Origin: Oncomelania hupensis
Lineage: Eukaryota > Mollusca > Gastropoda > Littorinimorpha > Pomatiopsidae
Length of the DNA: 64,000 nt
Direction of reading: 5' to 3'
Assembly: GCA_036898135.1 (NCBI GenBank)
Contig: CM072522.1
Location: forward strand, 15,218,399-15,282,398
Shown here: piece by piece, positions 33,026-42,310 of the stretch
Layout of the letters: each line of letters starts with the position of its first letter
Numbering within the stretch: the first letter of the stretch is position 1
Notes under the pieces: model-generated
What the model was told of the DNA's origin: nothing
The model's input: only the letters and a program-made list of their open reading frames with translations
Databases searched by the model: none
Translations under genes and position numbers: made by a program

Positions 33026-35248
33026 GGATTACACACTGCCATCCAGAAATATATTTGCTTTAGGAATTTCTTTTTGTGTGCTTTACGTGGGTCTTCTAAT
33101 GAAAATAAGCAATGTAATGCTTCTAGCAAACCAAACCTCAAATTTTACGACCAGCCGGCGAGATTGGCAGAGAAAGCCATGTGAGTATGTTGGTATGTTG
33201 GAGTGGCGCAGTGGATTAGTCGCCCGTTTCCTATGCCGAAGGTCACGGGTTCATTTCCCATATGTATCGAACGTATGTGACTTTGGTACAAGGCTATTGA
33301 GGTCCAAGGTTTTGTCTCCGGGTACTCTGGTTTCTTCCCTCCCTTCAATAATGCAGACATGCCTATCCGTACGGAATTTCCGTATTTTTTCCGGAAATTT
33401 GAAAAACTCTGCAAGCGCTAAGGAAAATACGGATATTTGTTTTACGGTACAGAAATTTAAAAAAATGATAAAGAAAAAAAATCGAAATCGTTGGCCTGTT
33501 TTAATGCACCGCATGACCTTTTTCCGAAGGTTTAATGCCGCAATGCGCAGTTGCAGTGGAGACCTGTGACATCGAAGTTTCTGGTAGAGGCACCGAAGTT
33601 TGCCGAACCCGTTTTTGCACAGTCGCAGTAAAGATCGGTGCTCGTGAGACAGAATTTAAAACATGGCGTTCAAACGAATGGCTAAGCAAAGTGATTGTGA
33701 ATCTGAATCTTCAAAAAAAAAAAACGCGCAAGGGGCAGACATTTCGATAGAATGCATACCGGTACGTGCATAGACTAGACCTCATCCAAAGGAGCAGGGG
33801 CACAGTGTCCCGTGGTCTCTTTTTATTAAATTAAAAAAAAAATTTTTTTGGGGGGTGGGGGGTGGGAGGGGGCACTAGGGTCGTCAACCAGCTTGGAACC
33901 ACTGACCGTATGGGCTGCGATGTTATAGCTTGACATTCAATGAGTAACCGTGTTTTGGGTGCTGGGTGCACGCATGCTGAGCCAACACTGTCTCACAGTC
34001 ATGTTATTATTGTTGCTTGTCTCAGCTCCCAGGCTGTCAATTGGCTTGGAGCCATTGCCTGTACTGGATGCAGTGTTACTGCTTAACATCGAATGCTTCC
34101 ATTTATTTTGGCCCTAGCACACACAACTGAAACTGAGTCGACTGTTCTCCCCAATAGGTTTCCTTTCCTATTTGTCCACCCCCTCCCCTTCCCCCCTCTT
34201 CCCCTTTCCCTCCTCCAAATCCACCCAATAGGTTTCCTTTCCTCCCCCTCCCCCCCTCGAATCCACACAATAGGTTTCCTCCCCCCCCACCATGAATCCA
34301 CACAATGGGTTTCCTTTCCTCTTCACCCCAGAATCCACCCAATGTGTTCCCTTTTATGTCCTATCCCCCATAAAATCTACCAATAGGTTTCCTTTCCTAC
34401 CCCTACCCCCCCTACCCTCACCCCTGAATCCACCCAATAGGTTTCCTATCCTATCTCCTCCTCCTCCCCCCCCTTTCCCTAGAATCCACCCACTGAACAG
34501 CCGACCTTGATGCTAGCTGAGTGTCAGAGATCTATCAAGTGTAGGCAGTGTGTAGGTGTAGTATGCCCTCAACAGCCTTTTGACACAGATTAGGGTCAGC
34601 GTATCTTAGGGCCGACTGCCCAGACGAACTGCCCAAAAGCAGCCACATGTCTGTTCATCAGCGGACATGAAGCTCTGTGACAACAGCAGGTTCATCACTG
34701 TTGTTTTGTTGGCCTTTACGCAGGCGATGGTTGAAGGAAAGAAAGCAGCTCCGCCGAGGACAGAGATGGACATGGCAGATGAACCAGCTGACTTCTGGAA
34801 GACAGACCGACGAGGTCAGGGTGAGTGTTTGTCATGTTCCGTGTGGAAAGATGAACAAATGCAGGCCCCCTTGGATGGAGCATAACAACGATTTTTTTAA
34901 TAGTATTTTTTACTTTTTAGTTCTAGTTTTAGTTCCAGGGTTTGCCAGCATTCTGGTCAGCAAACGTGTAAGGGAGGGGAAGTAACTCTTGGTTTTGCTT
35001 CTTTGCATTGTGTAAGTTGGCATTCATTCATTCCTAGAATCCTAAAGTGTGTCTGAGGTCAGAATCAGAGTGCTTAAAAAATAAAAATAAAATTTTTTAA
35101 ATTATTAAATGTTTAATTCATGCTGAAAGATTCATATTTGCTTGTATAGTTTTAACAATGTTGATGTAAAAGTTTCAAAATGTGACATGAGAGACACACT
35201 TTACATTCTTTTTTTCTTTTTTTTGTACATTGTGCTAATTTCTGCTTC

Positions 35249-35285
<37 letters not shown>

Positions 35286-38200
35286 TTTTGGGGGGGGGGG
35301 GGGGGGTATCCCTTATCTTACTTGATTTTTGAATTGATATTTCATATATAATATTATACCACAGATATTTAACTCTAGTTTTCGGTTTCTAGGCTTGCCA
35401 GTATTCGTGCCAGCCAAAAAAAAAAAAAGTGTGAGAGAAGGGAAGTAACTCTTGGTTTTTGTTAGCATTGTGTTACATATTCCATAGGTCAGTTTGATGC
35501 AGTTTCTGTGTAATTTGATGCATTAATGGCTGAAAAAACACCAGAAAACTCTAATTCTCTATCATTGTGGAACCATATTGCACACAAATAAGAGTGTCAC
35601 TGCGAAAGGGATGGGTCTGAATGCTGTTGTGTTGCTAACAGAGAATGTTCAACTGTACACCACAATTGCTCTGCTAAAAACCTTGCTAAAAGGTTGGGAC
35701 CTATCGGCTGACACTTAAACACCAGTTGTCCTCCTTTGAAACTTTTAAACAAACTTTTAGAACAGGCTGTCTCACAGAACCATTTGTTGGAAAGATACAT
35801 CGAGCATGAGAATTGTTTAGGAAAGATAGAAAAAGTCAGATGTCGACGGGCAAAATGTCTTTTTTTTTCATGTTAAGTTTTTTTGTCATTATACTTTTGG
35901 GTGAGCTGTGCTTTGCTGTTGTAGCATGGAGAAACTGCACTTTACAAGCCATCAACATCAACAGTTTAGTGTTGAAAGAATGACTGCTATCAATGGGAAT
36001 AAGTTTTACCTGCATTTTCAACCTCATCTCACCACCAGTACTGGCATAGGTTGTGCCTCTCTTTTAAAGCAAATTAATTCAGATCCAGAGGAGCATTTAC
36101 TAGGGAGTAATGTCCGCCAGTAAAGGGTTAAATAAGCTATAACTGCATTATTAATATTATTATTATTAGTAGTAGTAGTTTTTGTAGTAATAGCAGTAGC
36201 ATACCGCAGACATATCAGTTGTAATTGCGGATGGACGCTCAGAACTGGTCATGCTATTTACAGTGATGGAGGACGAAGACCATCCAGGGCAGTCTGAGGT
36301 GAAGGTGGAGATTGACATTGCTGAAGAACCAGTAGAAAGCTGGATGGTGAAACAAGCGCTGCATGCTCAAGGTATATAAATCATTATTCAATACCTGAAC
36401 ACATATTTGTATAATCCCCATTCATCTTTCTTTATCTCCAAACTCCACAAAATTACCAGATTTTTTTGAAAATCTGCTCAAGATTAGTTAAAAAAAAAAT
36501 TGTTATTTTAAAATGTCCTTCTGTCTATCCACCCGACTGTCGGTGTGGGCAAAGTTTAACGTTTTTAAAAGTACTTGGGACCCATTGCAGCTAACCAAAC
36601 TAAGTGTATGTGCATGTGTATGTGAGTGTGTGCGTGTGTTAAAAAGATATTAGTTTTTATATATAATTAACCGTTATTAGTTGACGAGGTTTTATTGTTA
36701 TGTTTTATGGGTAAAGTTGTTTTGTATTCATGTAAGCCCCTAGAGCTATGTCTAGATCAGGCATGTCAGTATTCTTCATCTTCATCATCATCATCATCAT
36801 CGTCGTCGTCGTCATTGTCACCATCATCATCATTATAGAGTGAAACAAATGCAAGATGTTCACTATGCGGACATGAAACTAATGAGCCAGCACAGTTGCT
36901 TCTACAGGTACAAGACCTGATGTTATTTACTGTAAGTTAAATATAAACGGTTCATTATTAAAAACCATGGCCAATAGGCAAGTAATGCGCTTGTAATCAT
37001 CAAGGTCACGTTAATTAGAAGGGATTTATTTGGCGGTTTTGAACAGTTTACAAAAAAAACTATAAATACACATACTTTTCAGCAATCACAGGAATGGTGA
37101 AGCACCGCCTTTCTTATGCCAGCAGTGAGCAAATTGTCAGGGGTCCATCAGATGTAAAGCAAGAGCCAGAGAGCCAGGTATTTCTAAAGACAGAGCCTGA
37201 CAGTGATGCAATGGGGCCACATGAGCCAGTGTTGTCTAAAGTGAAGACAGAGCCTGACAGTGACACGATGGAGCCACACGACACAGTGATGTCAAAAGTG
37301 AAGACAGAGCCTGACAATGACATGATGGAGCCACATGAGCCAGTGTTGTCTAAAGTGAAGACAGAGCCTGACAATGACATGATGGAGCCAAATGAGCCAG
37401 TGTTGTCTAAAGTGAAGACCGAACCTGACAGTGACATGGAGGAAGAGCTTCCAGTGTTTTTTGGGATGACAGAAAGTTATAAACAAGGTACGTACCTCAA
37501 GCTGCGATTCTTGTGCAGTGCCTTCAGAAGCTCTCTGAACTTGTAAGCACACTAGGAACACTCTTTAGTTTGGGTTCCAAGAAAAGGTGACTAAACATTA
37601 TTTAATCAGTTTTTCCCTTAAACATTTATATGCATATGCTAAAGTTTTCTACATTTGTACAATTTAGATCTAGATATAGATCTAGCGACCAAGTGAGAAA
37701 GGGGAACATGCTGGTGGACAGTGTTAAAAATATCTGTTATCCAATTGTCTTGTTCTTTTCTTGATACAAGGATATAAGGATTCTAGAATCCTTTATTGCC
37801 AAGTGAACATACACAAGAAATAGTCTTTGGCCAATGCTGCAGCACACTAAAATATAAGATTGATGTGCAGATTGGCCAAACAAACTTGTAGCCAAGTGCT
37901 ATGGAAAATAGCGACAGCCAAATAGGGTTTCTGCTAACTTCTATCACATGAAAGTATCGTGTCCACAGATTCCTGTGTGCCACCGGTCATGTTGCACAGT
38001 GGTATCAGTGCTGGCGATCAAGAGAGAGCAAGAAAGACTCGGCTGCAGCAGGCAGTGAAAGAGAGGAAACATGTGTGTGACGTTTGCACTAAAGCTTTCT
38101 TTCGTGCTGCTGACTTGCGGAAGCACAAGCTGACCCACACCGAGCAGAAGGATCACGTGTGTGATGTTTGTAACAAAGCGTTCACTCAACCGGAATGCTT

Positions 38201-38648
38201 GAAACAACACAAGCTGATACACACCGGAGAGAAAACCCATGTGTGTGATGTTTGCACTAAAGCATTCCTGCGGGCCGCCGACTTGAAGAAGCACAAGCTC
38301 ATACACACGGAACAGAAGGATCATGTGTGTGACGTTTGTAGCAAAGCCTTCATTCAGATTTCCCACTTGAAAGTGCACAAGCTGGTTCACACGGGAGAGA
38401 AAAACCATGTTTGCGACATTTGTGACAAGGCGTTCACCCGGGGCAGTCATCTGAAGGAGCACAAGCTGATACACAGTGGAGAAAGAAACCACCTGTGTGA
38501 TTTTTGTTACAAAGCTTTCACCAAGGCTGGGGACTTGAAGAAACACCGGCTGATCCACACTGGAGAGAAAAACTATGTGTGTGAGATTTGTACTAAAGCT
38601 TTCACCCAAGCTTGCAACTTGAAGGTTCACAGGCTGACTCATGCTTAG
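29004..38648 (+). CDS. locus B: THAP - SUMO-site array - C2H2 zinc-finger protein
   Basis: Six exons (29001-29232, 32765-32838, 34724-34820, 36264-36371, 37083-37487, 37969-38648) join in frame with phases 1,0,1,1,1 and give about 530 residues. Domains in order: THAP (about 1-100; the zinc ligands include the Cys near residues 10-15 and CSRH), a linker (102-133), an acidic exon with VKVEIDIAEEP (134-169), the VKTEP array (170-304) and seven C2H2 fingers (about 339-529). The THAP and C2H2 parts are expected to bind DNA. The array is expected to carry SUMO and so repress transcription; this is inferred from motifs. The first exon may not be the true first: the acceptor at 29000 implies an upstream non-coding exon. 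The weakest links are the joins of the two 5' exons to the rest, which rest on phase and on the THAP-like ending LPTLWLP. Confidence 0.7.
29233..30510. other. locus B intron 1, first part
   Basis: T-rich intron sequence. A small hairpin (TTGCCCTCGTCAGGGCAA) lies at 29272, and three tandem ACCAGGGC-type words lie near 30384-30412. No coding segment is seen. Confidence 0.5.
30511..30602. repeat. (GA)n microsatellite in locus B intron 1
   Basis: About 90 bp of GA with a few interruptions. Purine-rich on the sense strand. Confidence 0.95.
31035..31600 (+). repeat. family X repeat, long copy with TATA box
   Basis: GGGGTGCCGGGGGTTTCAG precedes TATAAATAG at about 31059. The sequence then parallels the 13190 copy to CTGGACCTAAAGCAATAATAATG. 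It is oriented with locus B inside intron 1, so its promoter could drive a shorter transcript of the downstream exons. Confidence 0.8.
31601..32454. other. locus B intron 1 with (ATT)n tracts
   Basis: (ATT)n occurs at 32195-32247 and 32396-32447. The flanking word TGTGTTAAAA(T/C)ACCAAATGAATAATTG is repeated at about 32167 and 32290, cited by position. A segment of about 125 bp containing an ATT tract is thus duplicated in tandem. Confidence 0.6.
32455..32590 (+). repeat. tRNA-headed SINE
   Basis: A-box GGATAGCTCAGTGGTTCAGG and B-box GTGGGTTCGAATCCTAAC are followed by a short body. It sits directly 3' of (ATT)n in locus B intron 1. Confidence 0.65.
32765..32838 (+). CDS. locus B exon: end of THAP domain
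   Basis: Acceptor TTTTGGTGGGCAG ends at 32764; donor ACAG|GTATGT at 32839. It enters in phase 1 and leaves in phase 0. It encodes GADGDFRGQKLIFGSLPTLW..., where LPTLWLP matches the 'AVPTIF(L)P' motif that closes THAP domains. This supports the join with the exon at 29001. Confidence 0.65.
32934..33022. repeat. (GA)n microsatellite in a locus B intron
   Basis: About 88 bp of pure GA. The Glu-Arg dipeptide frames it creates are not genes. Confidence 0.95.
33203..33360 (+). repeat. tRNA-headed SINE
   Basis: AGTGGCGCAGTGGATTAG (A-box), CACGGGTTCATTTCCC (decayed B-box) and the body block GTCTCCGGGTACTCTGGTTT. Same family as 28262, and it shares its body block with 10600 and 1370. Confidence 0.65.
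33361..34144. other. intron with possible hAT 5' fragment
   Basis: Contains CCGGAAATT/AATTTCCGTA words at 33372-33400 and a short ATG frame at 33663 (MAFKRMAKQSDCESESSKKK) that resembles the opening of hAT/ZMYM-type proteins. No catalytic domain follows, so it is only noted. Confidence 0.3.
34145..34500. repeat. polypyrimidine minisatellite, variable units
   Basis: About seven units with the core AATCCACCCAATAGGTTTCC separated by C/T-rich spacers of different lengths. Cores start near 34150, 34217, 34258, 34294, 34330, 34372 and 34428. It lies in the locus B intron upstream of exon 34724. Confidence 0.85.
34724..34820 (+). CDS. locus B exon: linker
   Basis: Acceptor TTGGCCTTTACGCAG ends at 34723; donor CAGG|GTGAGT at 34821. 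Enters in phase 0, leaves in phase 1. It encodes AMVEGKKAAPPRTEMDMADE and then PADFWKTDRRGQ. The segment ADEPADFW mirrors AEEPVESW of the next exon, possibly an old exon duplication. The ATG at 34727 could also serve as an alternative start that omits the THAP domain. Confidence 0.6.
34918..35475. repeat. pair of diverged direct repeats in an intron
   Basis: A segment of about 95 bp at 34918 (GTTCCAGGGTTTGCCAGCAT, then GGGAAGTAACTCTTGG) recurs at 35375 (GTTTCTAGGCTTGCCAGTAT, then GGGAAGTAACTCTTGG). The offset is about 455 bp, and a (T)n/(G)n tract at 35270-35307 lies between them. Confidence 0.65.
35476..36263. other. locus B intron
   Basis: An open frame at 35908-36123 lacks recognisable features. 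Its end coincides with GTAAAGGGTTAA at 36120-36131, which looks like a solitary piggyBac-type right end (inverted: TTAACCCTTTACTG). No left partner was found. Confidence 0.4.
36264..36371 (+). CDS. locus B exon: acidic SUMO-motif exon
   Basis: Acceptor TATTTACAG ends at 36263; donor CAAG|GTATAT at 36372. Phase 1 in and out. The ATG at 36266 starts MEDEDHPGQSEVKVEIDIAE. VKVE fits the SUMO acceptor consensus and VEIDIAEE resembles a SUMO-interacting motif (hydrophobic core followed by acids). Locus C has a near-identical exon at 59682 with the same length and phase. Confidence 0.85.
36372..37082. other. locus B intron
   Basis: Holds (TCA)n/(TCG)n at 36778-36835 and otherwise AT-rich DNA. No coding segment. 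Confidence 0.55.
37083..37487 (+). CDS. locus B exon: VKTEP array
   Basis: Acceptor ACTTTTCAG (exon from 37083) or, 9 bases on, CACAG (from 37092); both keep the frame. Donor CAAG|GTACGT at 37488. Phase 1 in and out. After HRLSYASSEQIVRG come VKQEP, LKTEP and four VKTEP sites in 57-bp (19-residue) units of the type VLSKVKTEPDSDMMEPHE. Each fits Psi-K-x-E with flanking prolines and downstream acids, i.e. the synergy-control and acid-dependent SUMO motifs. The exon ends with DMEEELPVFFGMTESYKQ. Confidence 0.85.
37488..37968. other. locus B last intron
   Basis: Short intron with the word CTAGATATAGATCTAG at 37669 (near-palindrome). No coding segment. Confidence 0.6.
37969..38648 (+). CDS. locus B exon: seven C2H2 fingers
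   Basis: Acceptor TCGTGTCCACAG ends at 37968 (phase 1). The leader is DSCVPPVMLHSGISAG, then seven intact C2H2 fingers, all ligands present, stop TAG at 38646. Fingers 1 and 3 are nearly identical (TKAFFRAADLRKH / TKAFLRAADLKKH) and both use the rare linker TEQKD, so the 1-2 and 3-4 pairs look like a recent two-finger duplication. Helix residues (-1,2,3,6): R-A-D-K, Q-E-C-Q, R-A-D-K, Q-S-H-V, R-S-H-E, K-G-D-K and Q-C-N-V. Confidence 0.92.
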
Positions 38649-39076
38649 TTGAAACGTTGTGATGGTGATGATGACGGCTAGTTACCTGTCACAGCTTCCC
38701 TGCACATGCTCCTGGGTGCAAGTTAAGTAGGAAAAGCGTTGTAGAGCTCAGCCACAAGCAGGAGCAGTGTTCTTTTTATACATAAATTAACATAGATCAT
38801 TAAACAAAGGCGAAGAATATCTGGAAGCCTTCTGAGCAACAGTACAGCAGCAAGATGCGTGTGATTAGACTTAGCTGCCTTACTTAGACTTCTTCCTAAT
38901 TCCTCTGCCTCCAACCACACAGTCATATGACCTCTCCTGTACAAAGAGGGAATGTTTTTAATGTAAAAAAAGAAAAGAAAAAAAAAGAATATATATAATA
39001 TAAATATATATAGTTGAAGTTCTTTATAGCTTTAAGTCCTTTTTTTAAAAGCGTCTGGCATTTATGAAGGTTGAGG
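38649..39076. other. 3' region of locus B
   Basis: Probable 3' UTR start. An ATTAAA word at 38797 could act as a weak polyadenylation signal. No gene is seen. Confidence 0.35.
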
Positions 39077-40605
39077 CACTTTAGGAGCACAACGGTCCGG
39101 GTTGCTGACAGCTTCTTCCCCTCCGCAGTCCGTTCCCTGTCCAGTCACCTCAACGCGCTGCAATATCATGCTGAGGAAGCTTTGTGACTGTTTACACGAC
39201 TAAGCTGAACTTTTAATTTTCTTATCCCAACAATTTAATGCTACTAGTATGCTGTCTCCACTTGTTGTTGTTGTTGACTACGCAGAGTGGGTGGGTGGGA
39301 TATGGGGAAGTGAATGAGATAGGCTATATAAAAGTGATTAAATAATAAATAAGTATTCTGTGTGCCAGTATTTTATACATACAATGTGCAGTCCTAGGCT
39401 TCTATGCTAAGGTGTGTGTATGTGTGGGTGCCTGTGTTTGTGTGTTGTCCTTGCTTTTTTAAAGCTTGTATTATTATGCATGAAGTACATATATGTGTGT
39501 GTGTAGGAGAGTGTAAATGAGTGTTTGCAGGGGGTGGGGGAGGAGGGGAGAGAGACAAGTATTTTAGTGTGGATATGAGCCCAATTTCTAAGTTACATGG
39601 TGTACATGCACCAGATGTAAACATACCAACCACTGATGGGCTAACCTATATTTTATTTGACTTTTCATATTATATTCTGACAAGTACTTTTACACACTCT
39701 TTCAGTTGTGGAAAATTTAAATGTTTGAGGGCTACCATGCCTAATATGATCAATGCTGTGCTATATTTTGCTGGGGTAGCCATGATTGACAACAATCACT
39801 TAAAATTATTTTTTGTGCTGCTTGTAGTCTGTTTTTTACTTTTACTGTTTAGTTTATTATTTTATTATTAGGATAGAATATAGATCCATTAGACTTTGTA
39901 GCCACTGTGATAAATTCGCTCATAAATTTATAAATGTGTATGGTACATTTCACTGTTTTAATCATTATGCCCTATTTGTTTTTAAGTGCATGTTTATGAT
40001 ATTGGAATAAGTGTGTGCTGTGTGTCAGCGGCTCTACTCCATTAGTATGCTCCCTCTTCAAATAATCCTTTCTATTTTCAATTTCACAGTTTCTTAAAGT
40101 CTATACCTCGCACAGAACAAATTCTTCTGTTTTACATCGAACTACACCGTTACACGTGTGTTTGTGTGTACTGCTAGCCATGGACAGAGCGACCTTTGGC
40201 CGTGACCCCTCGACCTCAACCTCTGCTTATGGTTTTCGCGGTGGCTCATGGGTGTGGTTCTGTCTGTCGTGCTTGCATGCAGTATGTTGGCTCGTGTGCG
40301 AACTGTGTGTGTGTGTGTGCGTGTGTGCGCGAAAGCTTTTTGGGTTCTGGCCTATTACAGATGTGCATTTTAAGGAAAAGCTCGTATAATTTCAGAAAAG
40401 TTGTATAGTAACATAGTCACTTGAACTGTATTTCTGTAGCCCATTGTCTGTCTTCGCATGCTACACACGTGTGTGTGTGGGTGGGTGTGTGTGTAGGTGT
40501 GTTTGGGTGTGCATGTGTGCGTGCATGTTATCTCGATTCTGAGACATATTCCTTGTGTTTTATCTTGGCAATAAAATTATTTGACTTGACTTGATTTGAC
40601 TTGAA
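39077..40605 (+). mobile_element. LINE 3' end with (TTGAC)n tail
   Basis: 39077-39186 reads RLRHFRSTTVRVADSFFPSA ending at a TGA, which is the typical C-terminus of CR1/L2-type ORF2 proteins. About 1.4 kb of non-coding sequence follows and ends with AATAAAATTATTTGACTTGA and further TTGAC units at 40577-40604. The link between the coding end and the tail is inferred from order and strand. Confidence 0.6.
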
Positions 40606-41829
40606 GTGGGATGGTGTGTATTTTTAAGTGGAGATGTGTGTAATAGAAGAAAGGTGGCTCATTCTATTCTTAAGACTGATGAAACTAGAATGACCGATGA
40701 ATGAATGTAGTAGTATATTTGGCCAGGAAATGTGTGTAAAAATGCTGTTGCGATCAGTGGATGGATATGTTTTTAACCATTGTGTGTATACAGTAGTAGT
40801 AGTAGTAGTAGTAGTAGTGTGAGGACAAAATAGGCCGTGAGGCCTTTGCGAATGTCCCTTCTTTGACAGTATAATTACTGTTATGGGTCTGTTATGCATG
40901 CAATTTTCCTACAAATCATTCATCATAGCAATAGAAAATCTCTTTAGATTTTGGTAATTCATCCATGTGCATACATGCATATACATGTGCATCATTGCAT
41001 ACATGCATATACATGTGCATCATTGTCCACTTGTACTAGAGACCCAAGAATGTTCCTTTTATGGAATAAAAGAATGCTGTGCTTCCCTCCACTGTTTGAT
41101 ATTTCTCCTGTGATTATGATTATTTACTCCCTTTGTGAACTACACTCTCTCTCGCTATAAGTTCAGTCTCTCTGCAGCTGAAAGAAGCGGGTGTCACTCT
41201 CCTCTTGAACTAGTTGAAGCCTGGCCTTAACTTGAGGTGGTTTTTTTTCATGACAGGCCTGTATTTAGAAACTTACCTAGCTGCTAAACACATGTCTAGT
41301 CTGACAATTGCCTTGGTAATAGGGATCCGCCAGAGTGTCTGCTACAGTTTGCAGTATATTTGCAGGGATTTTGTTTCTATATACTGATTTAGCAGATCAG
41401 GGGACTGGTTTGGCATGGATCGGCGGTTCAGCTGAAAGAGTGCATTCGGAGTGTATTTATATTATTTGCTGACTTTTGTATAGTCGGATGAGATGGCTGG
41501 ATCGTTTCCTGACTTTGTAAATGTGCATGATTGGCGACCGTTTGTGGGTTTGACAGCGGTGGGGTTGGTTCGATTGGTTCAGAATGTGTGAATTCAGCAT
41601 GACGTGTGTGTACTTTGTGTATGTTGAAATAAGTAAGAAAGTCAATGAGTGCTATATTATAATGTCAAATAGAATAGGAGTTTTAGTTTATAGTTTTCTC
41701 TTGTTCAAATTGTTATCTCGTTACAGTTAATTATTGTTTTTTTTCTTTTCTTCTCTGTTTAAGTGTTATTATTATCTCTGTTGGTCTAAAATCACAATGT
41801 GTACAGACCTTACATGAAATAAATAATCC
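40606..41829. other. intergenic, no gene seen
   Basis: (AGT)n at 40793-40818; a tandem pair of CATACATGCATATACATGTG at 40970-41020. The rest is unstructured. Confidence 0.5.
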
Positions 41830-42201
41830 GTCAGAGCATAGGAAGGCCAAGTGTCCTTGATGGCCTTCTTGTAAAGTCTGATGAGAGACAGGTATGTTCC
41901 CTGGTGCCGTCGGATCTCAGCGCAGCATTTAACACGGTGTAACATTCCATGCTGCTCAGTAGGCCTAAATTTCTTTTTGAAGTTTATGACATGGTTCTTG
42001 CTTCATTTGCATCCTTGTTTCAAGACAGTTTGTTGCTTTTGACATTGTTCTTTCCGCTCGTAATGCTCTGTTGTATGGTAATCCCTCAAGGCTTTGTTTT
42101 AGGACTGATCCTATTTGTTTTACTCTCTAATCATAGTGATTGTCTGACATTATTTCTGCCCGTGACTGTAGTTACCACAAGCGTACTAATTATGTCGAGC
42201 T
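41830..42201 (+). pseudogene. decayed non-LTR reverse transcriptase fragment
   Basis: The plus strand reads SDLSAAFNTV (catalytic Asp block), HSMLLSRPKFLFEVYD, and then MVIPQGFVLGLILFVLLSN, corresponding to 'GVPQGSVLGPILFVLY'. Frameshifts and stops are present. The following sequence is interrupted at 42212 by a short RTE tail insertion. Confidence 0.7.
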
Positions 42202-42310
42202 TCACCCGATCCTATCCTATCTTATCCTATCCCATAACTTGGAGGTCGTAGGGGCACCACAGATGATCGTTTAACCAGCGTACTCCATCTTTCCCTGTAA
42301 TCACCCGATC
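42202..42310 (-). mobile_element. RTE 3'-end insertion of 89 bp with target duplication
   Basis: The insert 42212-42300 is just the last ~60 bp of the RTE 3' UTR plus its (GGATA)n tail, on the minus strand. It is flanked by the perfect 10-bp duplication TCACCCGATC (42202-42211 and 42301-42310). It is a very short but complete 5'-truncated retroposition event. Confidence 0.9.

Noticed and set aside
32861..33569. Glu-Arg dipeptide repeat proteins
   Set aside because: Translation of (GA)n in two frames; no flanking gene structure.
34083..34510. Overlapping open frames in the pyrimidine minisatellite
   Set aside because: Products of the repeat on either strand; amino-acid runs follow the DNA unit.
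35908..36123. Open frame of 71 codons in a locus B intron
   Set aside because: No homology recognised; its end coincides with a TTAA-type transposon end, so chance is likely.
37944..38642. Minus-strand open frame opposite the locus B fingers
   Set aside because: Same mirror effect of the finger codons; no independent evidence.
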